A DNA stretch of 64,000 nucleotides, from NCBI RefSeq assembly GCF_000001735.4, contig NC_003074.8, positions 14,012,101 through 14,076,100 of the forward strand, in the 5' to 3' direction. The DNA comes from Arabidopsis thaliana (taxonomy: Eukaryota; Streptophyta; Magnoliopsida; Brassicales; Brassicaceae). The notes beneath the pieces are model-generated. The model saw nothing but the letters and a program-made list of their open reading frames with translations. It made no database searches and was not told where the DNA came from. The translations under genes and the position numbers were made by a program. How positions within the stretch are numbered: the first letter of the stretch is position 1; each line of letters opens with the position of its first letter. Positions 34,851 through 46,036 of the stretch are shown piece by piece.

Positions 34851-35881
34851 GGTTTTCTGGTTTTTTTGTTGTTGATGTACATCATTTTCATCATTATCCT
34901 TTCTTTTCTTCATTGTAATCGATGAAAAAATAACAAAAAATGTTTATTTGTTTTCAGTATAAAGCTAAATGTATGAGAAACGAAATATAATATGATAAAC
35001 ATAGCCATACTAAAAAATAGGAAACAATATATATGAAAATATATTGTTAACCAAAATATCTATAATCTAAATCTATTATGGCACAGTATACGGAATGTAT
35101 ATTCTAATTTAGTTTTTCTACTATATTATTGTGCAAATTGGAACACAAATTAAGGGATAATTGATCAATTATCTCCTCGTTGAAATAATTGATGTGTAAA
35201 AAGGAAAGGAATCATCTACAACCAATATGATTTCTTATAGGTTTGAACAATAATTATGACATTTATTTATTAGCGTGTTACAAAAAATGGTCATTATTAT
35301 AATAAGAATCTATGAAAAAATAGGAATATGTTTGTTTAGTTAGACTGATTATTTAGTGTACAAAATCTATGCTAATTCTGATTTTGTTTAATATTTAATA
35401 CAAAATTAGCAAAATTGCTTGTGGTTAGTATGATTAACAGTATAATATAAAATCATTGGATTCGTAATAAAAAACAATATTGTTTTCTGGAAAATTGATG
35501 TTTTGAGTTTTTTATTGTTTCCAAAAAATTGATGTTCTACATCAAAATCATTACTATTTTATTGTTAAATAATAAAAAGAAGAGAGAAATATTAATAATA
35601 TTATAGTTAAATAACAAAATAATAAAATTTCATTAAATTTGTTTTCTTAATTTGTGTGAACATATAACAAATAAAATTTAGTGGAACAGAGGGAGTATAA
35701 CTTAAGTAATAAAATTGTTAACAAAACGACATATAATTGAAATAACTTTATTAATTCCCAAGAAATAAAATAAAATAAAATAAAGATAGTTTAGATCTTA
35801 AAAAAATAAAACAACTTGCATCACTTTAAGCAAATAAATAAGAAAGAAAAAAACGATCCAAGCTGGAGTAGTCATTGAGCA
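34851..35881. other. AT-rich spacer between the RPA-like and RepHel genes
   Basis: Mostly AT-rich with mononucleotide runs. No coding frame longer than chance and no terminus were seen. It separates two genes on the same minus strand and may hold the RepHel promoter and leader. Confidence 0.5.
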
Positions 35882-38207
35882 TCATTCGCCGGAGACTTCC
35901 TCAGACATGGTCATCTTAGAACACTTCTTCCTACTTATGGAAGCCTGATCATTTCCATCAACATCATCTTCTTTTCGTTTTGATGATGGAGTACAGGTTG
36001 ATGACAAATCCACATCAGAAAGGTCAACACCATTAGTGAGCATAAGGGAACCCTATATGAAAATACATAAACAGTTTAATAAGACAACCCTAAGAAATAA
36101 ATATTAATGATTGGAATTGTTTAATGTTATTTGACAAACCTGTTCGATCGAAATTAAGGATGATGGATCAACGTATGCATCAGAGTCTTCTTGAACGATT
36201 TCATCAGCAATGTTACCGGTGTAGACTCGGGCAACAGTGAATGAATCATATCCACCAAATATGTTTTCCCTTTGAATGCACAATAGAAACTAAAAAGTCT
36301 TCCCTTTCAAACCATTGATAACATCAGGCAAAACAGTTGGGTCTTCGATCTACAGAAAAATATAGATTATTATAACATGAACGTAGACATTTTAATGAAA
36401 GAGTTTATTTTTCAAAAGGCAATAAACCTCATCAAATGACCTAGAAAGCAAATCATGGGCAGTAATGGCAAGAATTTCCTTTGCATGACTATCGAATAAC
36501 ATGCATCTGGCTTCACCACTTTGGTCCATAATATGGAGATGTAACCAAATCCTAAAAGTTAAATAGGATTATTAGCTTCTAAACACCAAATTATAAATCA
36601 TAATACATTCAATATAAGGATTTCATAAAGACTAATTTGGCAACAACATATTTTGCAAAACCATTGCATATTTCACACCAAAATCTTGGCTTTTGAGGTA
36701 GCTTGACATCTTCAAGTTTGATAACTTCTTCTTTGACAACCTTCTTGTTGTGAGCACGACAACAAAAATAGTACCACGGCCAATTTGTATCAATTGCCGG
36801 ATTAAAACAAACTGTTTTGCACTTACCCACTTTCAAATGAATATAAAGAGGAATTGACAAACTAAGTTTAAAATATGAAAATGTAATAAAAAGGTTTGCC
36901 ACCACATAAATTAATGAATCGTACATCATAAGATGTGAGGACTTCCTTGATTGTTTGCCTAGGATAATCACCATCGTCATCGCCAGTTCTTGGTGCATAG
37001 AGCCTCTTGTGAAAAGATCCAGAACTTCCCAAAGTTAACCCATCAGTTAGTATGCTATATATCAAGAAAATATACTTTGCTTAATATTATGTAGAAGCTA
37101 ATATATTTAGTGACAAATAAATACAATTACCTTTGCTTAAAAAGACCCAACTCAGCCAACGTGGGATCCACGAAGACTTGTGAAACATCAAAGAATTGGA
37201 AACACTCCTACTATCTGTTTTAAAAATTTAAGGTCGTGTTTTTTAAAATAGTATAGATATGTAGTAACACATAACAATATAATTACCGTTGTAGAGATTG
37301 ATCTTCGCAAATCGGATTAAGCAAACAACAATACCATCGGTTGACTCCTGGCAAGCTTGGTCAACAATCTCAGCATACTTCCCCCAAAGTGTACATGCCA
37401 AGCGAGTGTCACTAAAAATGGAAAGAATAAATTTATTAATAAAAAGTAAAAAAACAACAAACTTTAAATAAGAATGAATATGAATATAGATTGTTTGTAC
37501 TGCTGATCTTTCAAATCGAAATCGATTTTTTTGGTGGACTTGTTGTTAGCGTTAAGATCTTGGATTTCAGACCGATTGACAACCTGACCCATAACATATG
37601 TATAGACAAATAGAATACATCTATGAATATAATTACTATATAAGAGATAATGCATGTATGTTCGAAAATAAAATGAAAACTTGAATCTAACCGTGCAAGA
37701 TATTTGAGTTAGCGGATCTAGAGAGGATCACATCAAACTTAGCAAGTGAGAGGAACAAAGCATCAGAAACGGTATCACATGGAGAGACAGTGGTTTTGAA
37801 AACAAAACCAATCTTGTATTTCAAGTCAGAAATACGATACTGACCACTTGTAGGATTTAGAGTGATTGTCGTAATGATCTTCCAAACACCCTCGGTTAAG
37901 CACCTTTAAAACTTCTTGATGTGCTCTCTTCTCACAGCAGCATACATCTTATCACCATATATGACAAAAATAATTTAAATAATAATTAGTAAAGGAAAAT
38001 GATGCTTGTACTATAAGGTTTATGAAAATATAAAGTTGAAACTATAATACGTACAGCTTCATCAACCAAAATCATTTCGATGGATTCACCAGCCTTTACA
38101 GAATATTGCCTCCAAACATGAAGCAATTTAACCTGAATACGCCAAGCGTTCTTGTAAGGTTTTAGCGATTTCAAGGGAGTGAATGGAAGAGGATTGTCGA
38201 GCATCAT
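35882..38207 (-). pseudogene. RPA70-like single-strand DNA binding protein gene of the Helitron
   Basis: Minus-strand start at 38207 (MMLDNPLPFTPLKSLKPYKN), with WRIQVKLLHVWRQY and a donor after VDEA. Following exons: MYAAVRREHIKKF, then an in-frame TAA, GVWKIITTITLNPTSGQYRI, KIGFVFKTTVSPCDTVSDAL, VVNRSEIQDLNANNKSTKKI, DTRLACTLWGKYAEIVDQAC, the zinc-finger region (WYYFCCRAHNKKVV with FWCEICN), ARCMLFDSHAKEI, and a basic, Ser-rich tail (TCTPSSKRKEDD) to the TGA at 35882-35884. This is the OB-fold order of RPA1-type proteins carried by plant Helitrons; it presumably protects ssDNA during transposition. The internal stop and uncertain splice sites suggest decay. A host paralogue is possible, but the position inside the Helitron argues against it. 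Confidence 0.8.
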
Positions 38208-38422
38208 TTTTAAAAAAATGAAATTGAAAATGAAACTGTGTGAGTGTAAGCTGAGTGAGTAGATTGAAATGAGGCGTCCGATATTTATAAGAATGAGTGG
38301 TTAGGTCAAAAAAATATGCGCAAAAGATATTATCCTTGGAATTCAAGTTTATTCCATATCAAAAATCAGTAAATTATAGGAAAATATTTATCATTTTCCG
38401 TAAAAGTAGGTATGAATATAGG

Positions 38423-38622
38423 ATTATGGAGAAATGTAAAATAATTCCAAAAGAAGATCGCAAAGAAATATTAGATGTGCTATAATTATGGAGAAAATGT
38501 AAGATAATTCCAAAAGAAGATCCAAACGAAATATTATATGTGCTATAATTATGGAGAAAATGTAAGATAATTCTCAAAGAAGATCCACACGAAATACTGT
38601 TTCATGGATAATTATGGAGAAG
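38423..38622. repeat. 62-63-bp tandem repeat, three units
   Basis: Units opening attatggagaaa start at 38423, 38485, 38548 and (partial) 38611. Each contains aagataattccaaaagaaga and cgaaatatta. They lie upstream of the RPA-like gene. Confidence 0.85.
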
Positions 38623-38752
38623 TGATATATACTTAATTGTTAACGAAGATACGCAAGATATTGAATGAAATTAATACGATTAGTTTCCTGAAATATAGTC
38701 GGAAGAATTTATGCATGAAACTACAAAATCGGACAGCTTGAAATAAATCTAT

Positions 38753-39215
38753 TCAACGGCGAGGATTAAAAGGAGAATCCCATTTTTTTAAAACAGGATA
38801 AAAAGAAGCGCGTGTTTTTTTTTGGGAAATACGTAATCGAACGGATACAAACAATTCAATTCAATGGCCAAGATTAGAGGCGAATACCCATTAGTTTCAA
38901 ACCGGGTAAAATGATCCGCGTGTTTTTTTAAGCGAAGCCGCGAAATCGAACGGATAAAAACAATTTAATTGAATGGCCAAGATTATAACGTATAACCCAA
39001 AAGTTGTAAACCCGGGTCAAAAGGATCCGCTTGTTTTTTAAGTGAAGGCGAGAGATCGAACGGACACAAGCACTTCAATCGAATGGCCAAGATTATAACG
39101 TATGACCCAAAAATTGTAAACCTGGGTCAAAAGGTTCCGCGTGTTTTTAAAGTGAAGGCGAGAGATCGAACAGACACAAACAATTCAATCGAATGGCAAA
39201 GATTATAACGGAAGT
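38753..39215. repeat. 110-bp tandem repeat, about four units
   Basis: The marker aatggccaagatta occurs at 38862, 38972, 39082 and (one change) 39192, exactly 110 bp apart, with a more diverged copy near 38753. Units also share cgaacggaya, ccgcgtgtttttt and gggtcaaaaggwtccgc. They sit between the RPA-like gene and the candidate Helitron 5' end. Confidence 0.85.
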
Positions 39216-39336
39216 TAAGTGATTCTCAGTTAAAGGTAATTTTTTTCATGACATTAACATTTTAAACATATGATTTTAAGGTAAATTTTTTTTTAACTGA
39301 GAATCACTTAACATACGTCTCAAATAATAGAGTAGA
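39212..39336 (-). mobile_element. Candidate Helitron 5' terminus with subterminal inverted repeat
   Basis: On the minus strand the sequence starts TCTACTCTATTATTTGAGAC at 39336 and is preceded by A, as expected for Helitrons, which begin with TC and insert between A and T. Just inside is a near-perfect inverted repeat: gttaagtgattctcagttaa (about 39216-39235) against its complement at about 39293-39312. It fits the strand and position of the RPA-like and RepHel genes. The 3' CTRR end is absent because the helicase is truncated at 27943. Confidence 0.5.
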
Positions 39337-40251
39337 TATAATGTTTTTTGCATATATATCAGTCTTTGAAATCTAATCATTGGTTTAATAACTGAGAATT
39401 TGTTTATATCGTCAAATATATTATTAACATATTAAGTTGGTTTGTACGTTATATCATTTCATCCATACATCAAACTCCATCTATATTTGTTAATGATATT
39501 ATTTCAATAATGCAGTTATCTGCTAATTATCCTGATTTTTATCATATTTTTTTATAGGGATATATTTGTCATATAGATTTTAGTTGAAAAAAAGTTACTT
39601 AAATAAATGGTTTTAATGTGTACATGCGGATTTTTATCTATTCTGCCATCATCTGCGGGAAAAATTTTCATTTTGCCAATCTCAAAATTGATTTTCGTTT
39701 TGAATTTTTTTTAAATAGAGAAGCAGAGGGATATTACGAAATAACCTTGTTAAGTTAGGAAAACTACAGGATCCAACCACAAATCCAAGGATAGCTCCAG
39801 GATCCGACCCATTGTCACTAGGTTTTCCCCCAAATCAAAACTTTTAACCTAACTAATATTTTTCGAAAATCAATATTGTCGCTTTCTCTTCTCCGATTAA
39901 CTTAAACGGCGATTATTCCGGCGATTCTTGGAAAATTTTGTCGTTTTCTCTTCTCCGATTAGTTCACCGTCACCGGTTTCATCTCTACTTCTTCACCAAA
40001 TGATTTTGCTAAGTCGTTACCGCTGCTGTTCCAAACCGCCGACGTTTGTCACTGCCGTCGTTCCAAACCGCCGATGTTCGTCACCGCCGTCGTTCCAAAC
40101 CGCCGTCGTTTAGCCGCCGTTACCGCTATACTCTTGTAAGTATCTTATTAGTTTATAAAGTGAACGGTTTTTTATTTGAAATATTAGATGTGGTTTTTGT
40201 TGTGTTGATTTGAACGGTTTCTTTGATTGTTGTGTGGTTTGCAAGGGAATT
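39337..40251. other. Left non-coding part of the MULE and flanking DNA
   Basis: No gene is seen. A possible MULE edge lies near 39630-39660, where tatctattctgcca and tcattttgccaatctc are repeated in style. Nearby ctattctgcca also occurs inverted near 48514-48524, at the other end of the unit. From about 39900 the DNA is C/T-rich leader-like sequence (repeats of gccgtcgttccaaaccgccg near 40050-40105) leading to the ATG at 40252. Confidence 0.4.
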
Positions 40252-43200
40252 ATGGTTCGTGCAAAGTTAGTCAGTCCTACTTCGAGTGAGAGTGAAGATG
40301 AGAGGGTCACGATCCGTGAAGTGGATGTGAACCGAGAAGAAGTGGTAGAGGAAAACAAAGTGGAAGACGAAAACTGTGACGAAGAGCATCCGGAAAACCT
40401 TAACGAACCGGAAGAAGAAAAATCTGAGGTATATACAAATATCTGAAAATTTTATGTGAATATTGATATAGTGTATAGGGACAACTATAAAATAATTAGT
40501 ACAATTTAATAGTATAGTTTTGTGTGATTGGTGCATGGATATACGTTAACATGATCAATCATACATTGGTTTGCATTAGAAAATTGACTTCTGAAAAAGT
40601 TGATAATGTTGTTCTGAGATAACTAGTACAAGTAGTACAGCGAAATATTAATTTTATGGTTGTGTATGAATTTTCAGAAAATTAATGATGAGGAACCAAT
40701 GCAACCTCAGGTGATGGAAGAAAGCCCTGAAGAAGAGGAAAAAAGAAGGGGAAGAAGAAAAATCTGAGGTAACATTAATTTCTGAAAATTGTGTTTGAAA
40801 GTAGTGTATATGGACAACTAGAAAACAATTAGTACAAGTTAATAGTATAGGTTTATTTGATTGGTGCATGGATTTATACGTTAACGTGATCAATCATACA
40901 TTGGTTTGCATTAGAAAATTGAATTCTGAGAAAAGTTAATAATGTTGTTCTAAGATAACTGGTACAAGTAGTACAACGAAATATTAATTTTATGGTTGTG
41001 TATGAATTTTCAGGAAATTGATAACGAGGAACAAATGCAGCCTCAGGGGATGGAAGAAAACCCTGAAGAAGAGGATAAAGAAGGGGAAGAAGAAAAATCT
41101 GAGGTAACATTAATTTCTGAAAATTGTGTTCGAAAATTAAAAGTAGTGTATAAGGACAACTAGAAAACACTTAAGACAACTTAATAGTATAGTTTCAACT
41201 TATGTGATTGGTGCATGGATTTATACGTTAACGTGATTAATCATACATTGGTTTGCATTAGAAAATTGAATTCTGAACAAAGTTGATAATGTTGGTCTGA
41301 GATAACTAGTACAAGTAGTACAGCGAAATTTTAATTTTATGGTTGTGTATGAAATTTCAGGAACTTGATGATGAGGAACAACCAATGCAGCCACAAGGGA
41401 TGTTCTTTGGTCCAAGCGAATACCAGAAGACGTGTAAGGTAGGGACGAGATACACTGTGCAGCAGATAATGAAGTATTTGGAGGGGTTTATAGAAGATTT
41501 GTCATGGTTCAAGGCGCATTCACAGTTTAGGAATGTATTCCACATGCCTGAGGAGAAAAGCCACATGACTCAAGGCATGGGGATGCTTTTGCTTCGCACA
41601 ACACAAACAGAGATGGATCGGGAGTGCTGGTTTGTGGTTATTGGACTGCCTACTAGGTACTCCATTAAAGAGCATGCGCTCTTATGTGGTTTTGATTGTC
41701 ATGAGTACCTGAAGGAATTGCAGCCGAGTATTAAGATCTTGGATGCAGAATTGAAGTTTGCCAAAAAGATCTTTAAAAAGGTATTTGGGATTAAGATCAT
41801 TGATGTTGAGAAGAAGGTGGATGAAATGAAGAATTGTGGAGAAAGGAAGAAGGCGGATAGAAAGAAGTTGGCTATCTTGCTTTTTTTGTGCAAGGTGATT
41901 GCTGCGAAGTCAAAGGCTGATGAAAACATTTAGCGTTTCTTGCTGAAGATTGTTGATGATGTGCATGCATGCGAGACATTCCCATGGGGTCGTTTCACAT
42001 TTGATGGTTGTATGGAAGGGATTAAGTCGGTAATGAACAACATGAAAGGGAAAGCAAAACTGCAGACTTGTTTCTCCGGATTTATTTTTCCATTAGAGGT
42101 AACAATTTAGAGTATTATATATAATGAGATGCATTATTAGACTTAAAACTAATACTTATGTGACTTTTAATTTGAATGTGTAGATTTTGCCATTTGAGGC
42201 TATTCCACATTTGGGACAAAAATTTAGAGACCCTGTAAGGTTCGAGAATGAGTGTCCGAGAATGTGTAAGAGCAAATTCTCTAGTAGTGTCATGAAAGGG
42301 TTCTCGTTGGAAGAGATAAACGAGGAGCTTGGAAGTGTAAAGGTAAGAGTTGTCCTAGTTATATCTTATTACATGTGACTATGAGCTTTAATATGATTAT
42401 TTTGATGTTTGAGTTTGTACAGGTTATCTCTAGCATTTTGGAACCGGATAACGAAGAGAAAGATTTGTTGAGACACATTGTAGATGGTGATGATGCTGAT
42501 GATGGGATAGGTTTCGTTGATCCGGTTTTCGATAGCTGGAGAAACCGTTTGATCAAAGAGAGGAAGAGAATCTGGTGGAAGGACATGTTTGAAGCGGATG
42601 TGCGGGCTCGAAGCGGCGAGCAAATGGAGGAAGAACATGTCTCAGAGAATGTTCCGAGACATGTTCTGGATGTTTCGGGCAGCAGTAGCTCTTTGAAGGA
42701 AGTGATGGAGATGTTGGCGGAACACAATTAAAGGCTTTTAACCATTGAAAGGAGACAAGCCGGTGAGAGTGTGCCTCCATTTGAGAAGAAGGTGAATTCC
42801 GATGTGAATAAGGAGAAGAAAGATGGTGGTAAGAATGAGAAGAACGTGAATGTGGGTGTTGAGACTGATGGTGTTGAGACTGATCGTGTTAAGACTGAGG
42901 GTTTTGAGACAAAGGGTGTTGAGCCTGAGGCTGTTGAGACCGAGGGTGTTGAGCCCGAGGATGTTGAGACGGAGGGTCTGAATACTGCCATCGTTCTTTA
43001 TGCTGCAGGCTCTCCAAAAGGTATGTTTTTTTGTCAATTTTTGATCTTTTTAATATATGATGTTAGTTGGTTATGAATGGTTCCCTTTTCTTTTGAAGGA
43101 CATGTTCATGATGAGACCGAAAGTGGATAAAGGCGATGATGAGACGTCGAAGAAGGAAACGAAGAAGAAAGGGAAGAAGGGAAAAGGGAAGTGCAACGAT

Positions 43201-43335
43201 ACGAAGAATGACAAGAAAAAAAGAGATGAGGATCCTGAAGACGCGGATGAAGGTGGCAAAAAGAAGCGTAAGGTAAATCAATCGAGATTCCACAAGCCAC
43301 CTTATACCGTAGAGAGGATGAGAAGGACCAAGTAG
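40252..43335 (+). pseudogene. DUF1985 protein gene of a VANDAL-like MULE (vanC-like)
   Basis: The ATG at 40252 opens an acidic exon (to 40428). Duplicated 90-nt acidic exons follow (40678-40768 and 41014-41103), then a large exon from 41361 with the DUF1985 pattern: FRNVFHMPEEKSHMTQGMGM, ECWFVVIGLPTRYSIKEHAL and LCGFDCHEYLKEL, then after a TAG at 41931, TFPWGRFTFDGCMEGIKSVM. Later exons carry LPFEAIPHLGQKFRDP, a predicted acidic middle, 5-residue repeats of GVETE type (42855-42980), and a Lys-rich tail (KKGKKGKGK, GGKKKRKVN) ending PYTVERMRRTK. DUF1985 is the domain of VANDAL VANC proteins, some of which are sequence-specific anti-silencing factors. TAGs at 41931 and 42729 and a one-base insertion in exon 2 suggest decay unless splicing avoids them. 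Confidence 0.7.
40429..41360 (+). repeat. Tandem intron-plus-exon repeat, three units of about 335-340 bp
   Basis: The exon end gaagaaaaatctgag followed by gt occurs at 40429, 40769 and 41104. Each intron carries the same text (gattggtgcatggat, atcatacattggtttgcatt, tggttgtgtatga) and each acceptor is followed by an exon starting rAAhTTgATrAyGAGGAaC. The exon unit is 90 nt, phase 0, so gain or loss keeps the frame. The middle copy has 91 nt. Confidence 0.9.
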
Positions 43336-43530
43336 TTTATAGAGAGGTACAACTCAATTCCAAAAGCGGTGCAAATTACAAGTCAGAAATAGTACAAATG
43401 ACTTCAAAACAAGTACAAATGAATATATCAAGAGGTACAAGTAGTTTATAGAGAGGTACAACTCAATTCCAAAAGAGGTACAAATTACTTCAAAACAAGT
43501 CAAGAAAGTACAAATGACTCTAGAAATAGG
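43333..43530. repeat. About 104-bp direct repeat with gtacaa motif cluster
   Basis: tagtttatagagaggtacaa begins at about 43333 and again at about 43442, followed by ctcaattccaaaag in both. Seven gtacaa or gtacaag motifs lie between 43346 and 43512. The region is non-coding, between the convergent DUF1985 and GRF-like genes. Confidence 0.8.
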
Positions 43531-43606
43531 AATTCAACATAGTTTCAAACCTTAACATACTTGTTGTAACATAAAAAGGAAATACTATCAAGAGTCAATT
43601 CCCATT

Positions 43607-43999
43607 TTACTTCTTTCCAAGTGCATCCATAAGCCTTGCGATCTCTGCATCTTTCTTGTCCAAGCGGTCTTTGAGGTACTCAATTTCAACACGGATTTGG
43701 TTAATCTGGAGACGATTACTATCACCTCCATATTTGAATGCATTTTGAATCAATTCCCTGTGCTCGCCAAATTGTTTGTCGATGAAAAAGCAATGCTCGT
43801 GAACGTGATAATTATCATCTTGACCACTCATTGGACATTTGAGAAATGTCTTCTTTTGATTGCCAATAATACGCTCTGAAAGGTAAAGTTGTTTACCAAA
43901 AAAACAGTTTGTGGGAACACCAAAATCACCATCGTATTTGTAAGGATCATCGATGGATCGTTTCTCTGATGAAGAAGGTGACCAATAACTAAACGGCAT
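43607..43999 (-). CDS. Small GRF-type zinc-finger-like protein with C-terminal coiled coil
   Basis: An intact 130-codon minus-strand frame with ATG at 43999. Residues 1-25 are polar (SYWSPSSSEKRS). Residues about 29-75 resemble a GRF finger: GVPTNCFFGKQLYLSERI, NQKKTFLKCPMSG, HEHCFFID. One of the usual paired cysteines is Phe, so metal binding may be altered. The last 50 residues have a heptad-like helix (IRVEIEYLKDRLDKKDAEIA). Similar short GRF proteins are common in Arabidopsis-type repeats. It converges on the DUF1985 gene, and its C-rich leader lies near 44230-44330. It could be the second accessory (vanB-like) gene of the MULE; that is inference from position only. This is the only fully open gene I would call intact here. 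Confidence 0.6.
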   Translation of the reverse strand: MPFSYWSPSSSEKRSIDDPYKYDGDFGVPTNCFFGKQLYLSERIIGNQKKTFLKCPMSGQDDNYHVHEHCFFIDKQFGEHRELIQNAFKYGGDSNRLQINQIRVEIEYLKDRLDKKDAEIARLMDALGKK

Positions 44000-45549
44000 T
44001 ATTTGCTGTAGCCAAACACATGAAAATCAAAGGGGATAAATTCCAAAATCTAAACCCTAAAATCCAAACTAGATCTTTAAGAAAATCAAAAATCTAACCC
44101 TAGATATCAAACTATCATAAACGGCAACCCTAATTCATTGCAAACCATAATTCGATGCAAAAGTGGGAAAATCAAAACCCTAATTTATTTCAATCCAACC
44201 CAAAACTTACAGCTGGAGCTTAAACGGATGTCAGAGAACTTGGATCCGGCAGCTGATGCGAAAGATTCGGTGGTCGGCGTCGGCGGAGGTTCGTCGTGAA
44301 TGTTCGTCAGCACTGTTGTTCGAGAACTCGGCAGAGAAGGAGAGAAGAAAAAGAGAGAAGAAAGGAGAAGAAAGAAAGAGAGAGAAAGAAATGTAATTTA
44401 ATGAGAAAGATTCTCTTCTTTGAATTGAAATTTAAAATACATAGTTTGAACACACAAGAGTTATTACCAATAAACGTGGAATGCGGGCCCAGACAAAAGA
44501 CTGCGCATTAGCCATAGTTGTTCAGTTATTCAGTTGTACGGTTCTCAAGTTATTTGTACTTTGTGGAAGTTTTAATATTTAGAGTTGGACTTCATAAATA
44601 TCATTAACTTATAGTTGGACAGATGATATAAAATGTTTAATAATAAAATCTAATGTTTTAGTTATACAATTTGTATAAATATATGCGTTTCGCCATGTTT
44701 ATGTCAAGTTGGTCCAACATGATACAATGCATACCATATAATGTAAGAAGTGTTTTTTGAATTGATGAGTAAAATATTTTCAAATATTTTTTAGATCGTA
44801 TGAAAATTAGTATAAGTGATTAATAAATGTTTCAGAACCATGTATGATTTGTACCAAAACATGTAGGACTAAATTAATTTTGTTTTGTTACAAAAAATTA
44901 TAACCAAATAGATTTTAGTGGATAAAATAAATAAACTGTATTTGTTTCATAAATAGTCAAAATTAATAATTAAGATTTTGAATTTAGTTTATTCCTTTTT
45001 CTCCTACAAATATATTAGAAATTATCTACATATATATTTTTGCAGCCATTTTGTGAAATAAATCCTGTAATTGGGACTTATTTACAATGGCTGCCACTGG
45101 ATTTTAATGTTTGTTTTTGATAATTAGAAAACAAATCTTCGAATTAAATATTTAACATTTAACAATGTTCCCTAAATCTCTCCACATTACCTACACGATT
45201 AGTTCCTAAAATAAAACTTCCAAAATATTTAATATCATTTAATTACTACAAAATTATCATTTTTGATATTGCTTTTCTCCATGACTATACCAATCCGATT
45301 ATAATCATCAAATCGCAGAGATATTTGATAGCATTTACTTACTACAAAATTACAAAATATTTAGACAATAATTCATAAACATATCATAAATAAGATCAAT
45401 ATTAATAAAATTAATGGTTTTTTTACGGGACGGGTTGGCGGGACGGGTTTGGCAGGACGTTACTTAATAACAATTGTAAACTATAAAATAAAAATATTTT
45501 ATAGATAGATACAATTTACAAACTTTTATGTATACTAACTTTTAAAAAT
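44000..45549. other. Non-coding: GRF gene leader, then body of a non-autonomous Helitron
   Basis: 44000-44340 looks like intron or leader of the GRF-like gene (aaaccctaa-type text, C/G-rich near 44220-44330). 44340-45549 is AT-rich with no gene. Its right end is a Helitron 3' terminus, so much of it is probably Helitron body. The TC start could not be located. Confidence 0.45.
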
Positions 45550-45586
45550 AAATTGTTCCCGCGGTACACTGCGGCTTAAAATCTAG
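45550..45586 (+). mobile_element. 3' terminus of a non-autonomous Helitron
   Basis: A short GC-rich hairpin (ccgcggtacactgcgg, 45559-45574) lies 9 bp before CTAG (45583-45586), which is followed by T. Hairpin plus CTRR then T is the hallmark of Helitron 3' ends, and the hairpin-to-CTAG text resembles Arabidopsis ATREP families. Nearby repeats (gggacgggttggcgggacgg, 45427-45447) belong to its subterminal region. Confidence 0.75.
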
Positions 45587-46036
45587 TAGTTTAATTAAAA
45601 GTGGAGAGAAGTGTATTTTTCATACAAAAACTCATAAACAAGGTAGTTTTCAAAATTCCCTAATAATTATCATGTATAGAAAACAACAAAAAAAGTTTTT
45701 GATATAAGAAAAATATTAAAATTAAATAAAAAGACTTATGCAAATTTATGTAAAAGAAATAATACTAAAATTAAATTTCTTTCTAATATATATAGTTGAT
45801 ATTTTTATACAATTATTAATTTATCGAGTCTTAATTTATAGAGGTTTTGTTGTAAGAGATAAACATGAAAGAACTAGTACAGACGGTACAAGAATACGAT
45901 ACAGACATAACAACACTTAACAAAATTCCAAAGTACTTAAAAATGAAAACATAATACATGAAGCAATAGTACAGACGGTACAAGTACACGGTACAGACAT
46001 AACAACACAATACAACACAAAATATACATTTAATTA

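Noticed and set aside
35882..38207. Host RPA1 gene
   Set aside because: It lies in strand and order with RepHel, inside the candidate Helitron ends, and has an in-frame stop, so a Helitron-borne copy is more likely.
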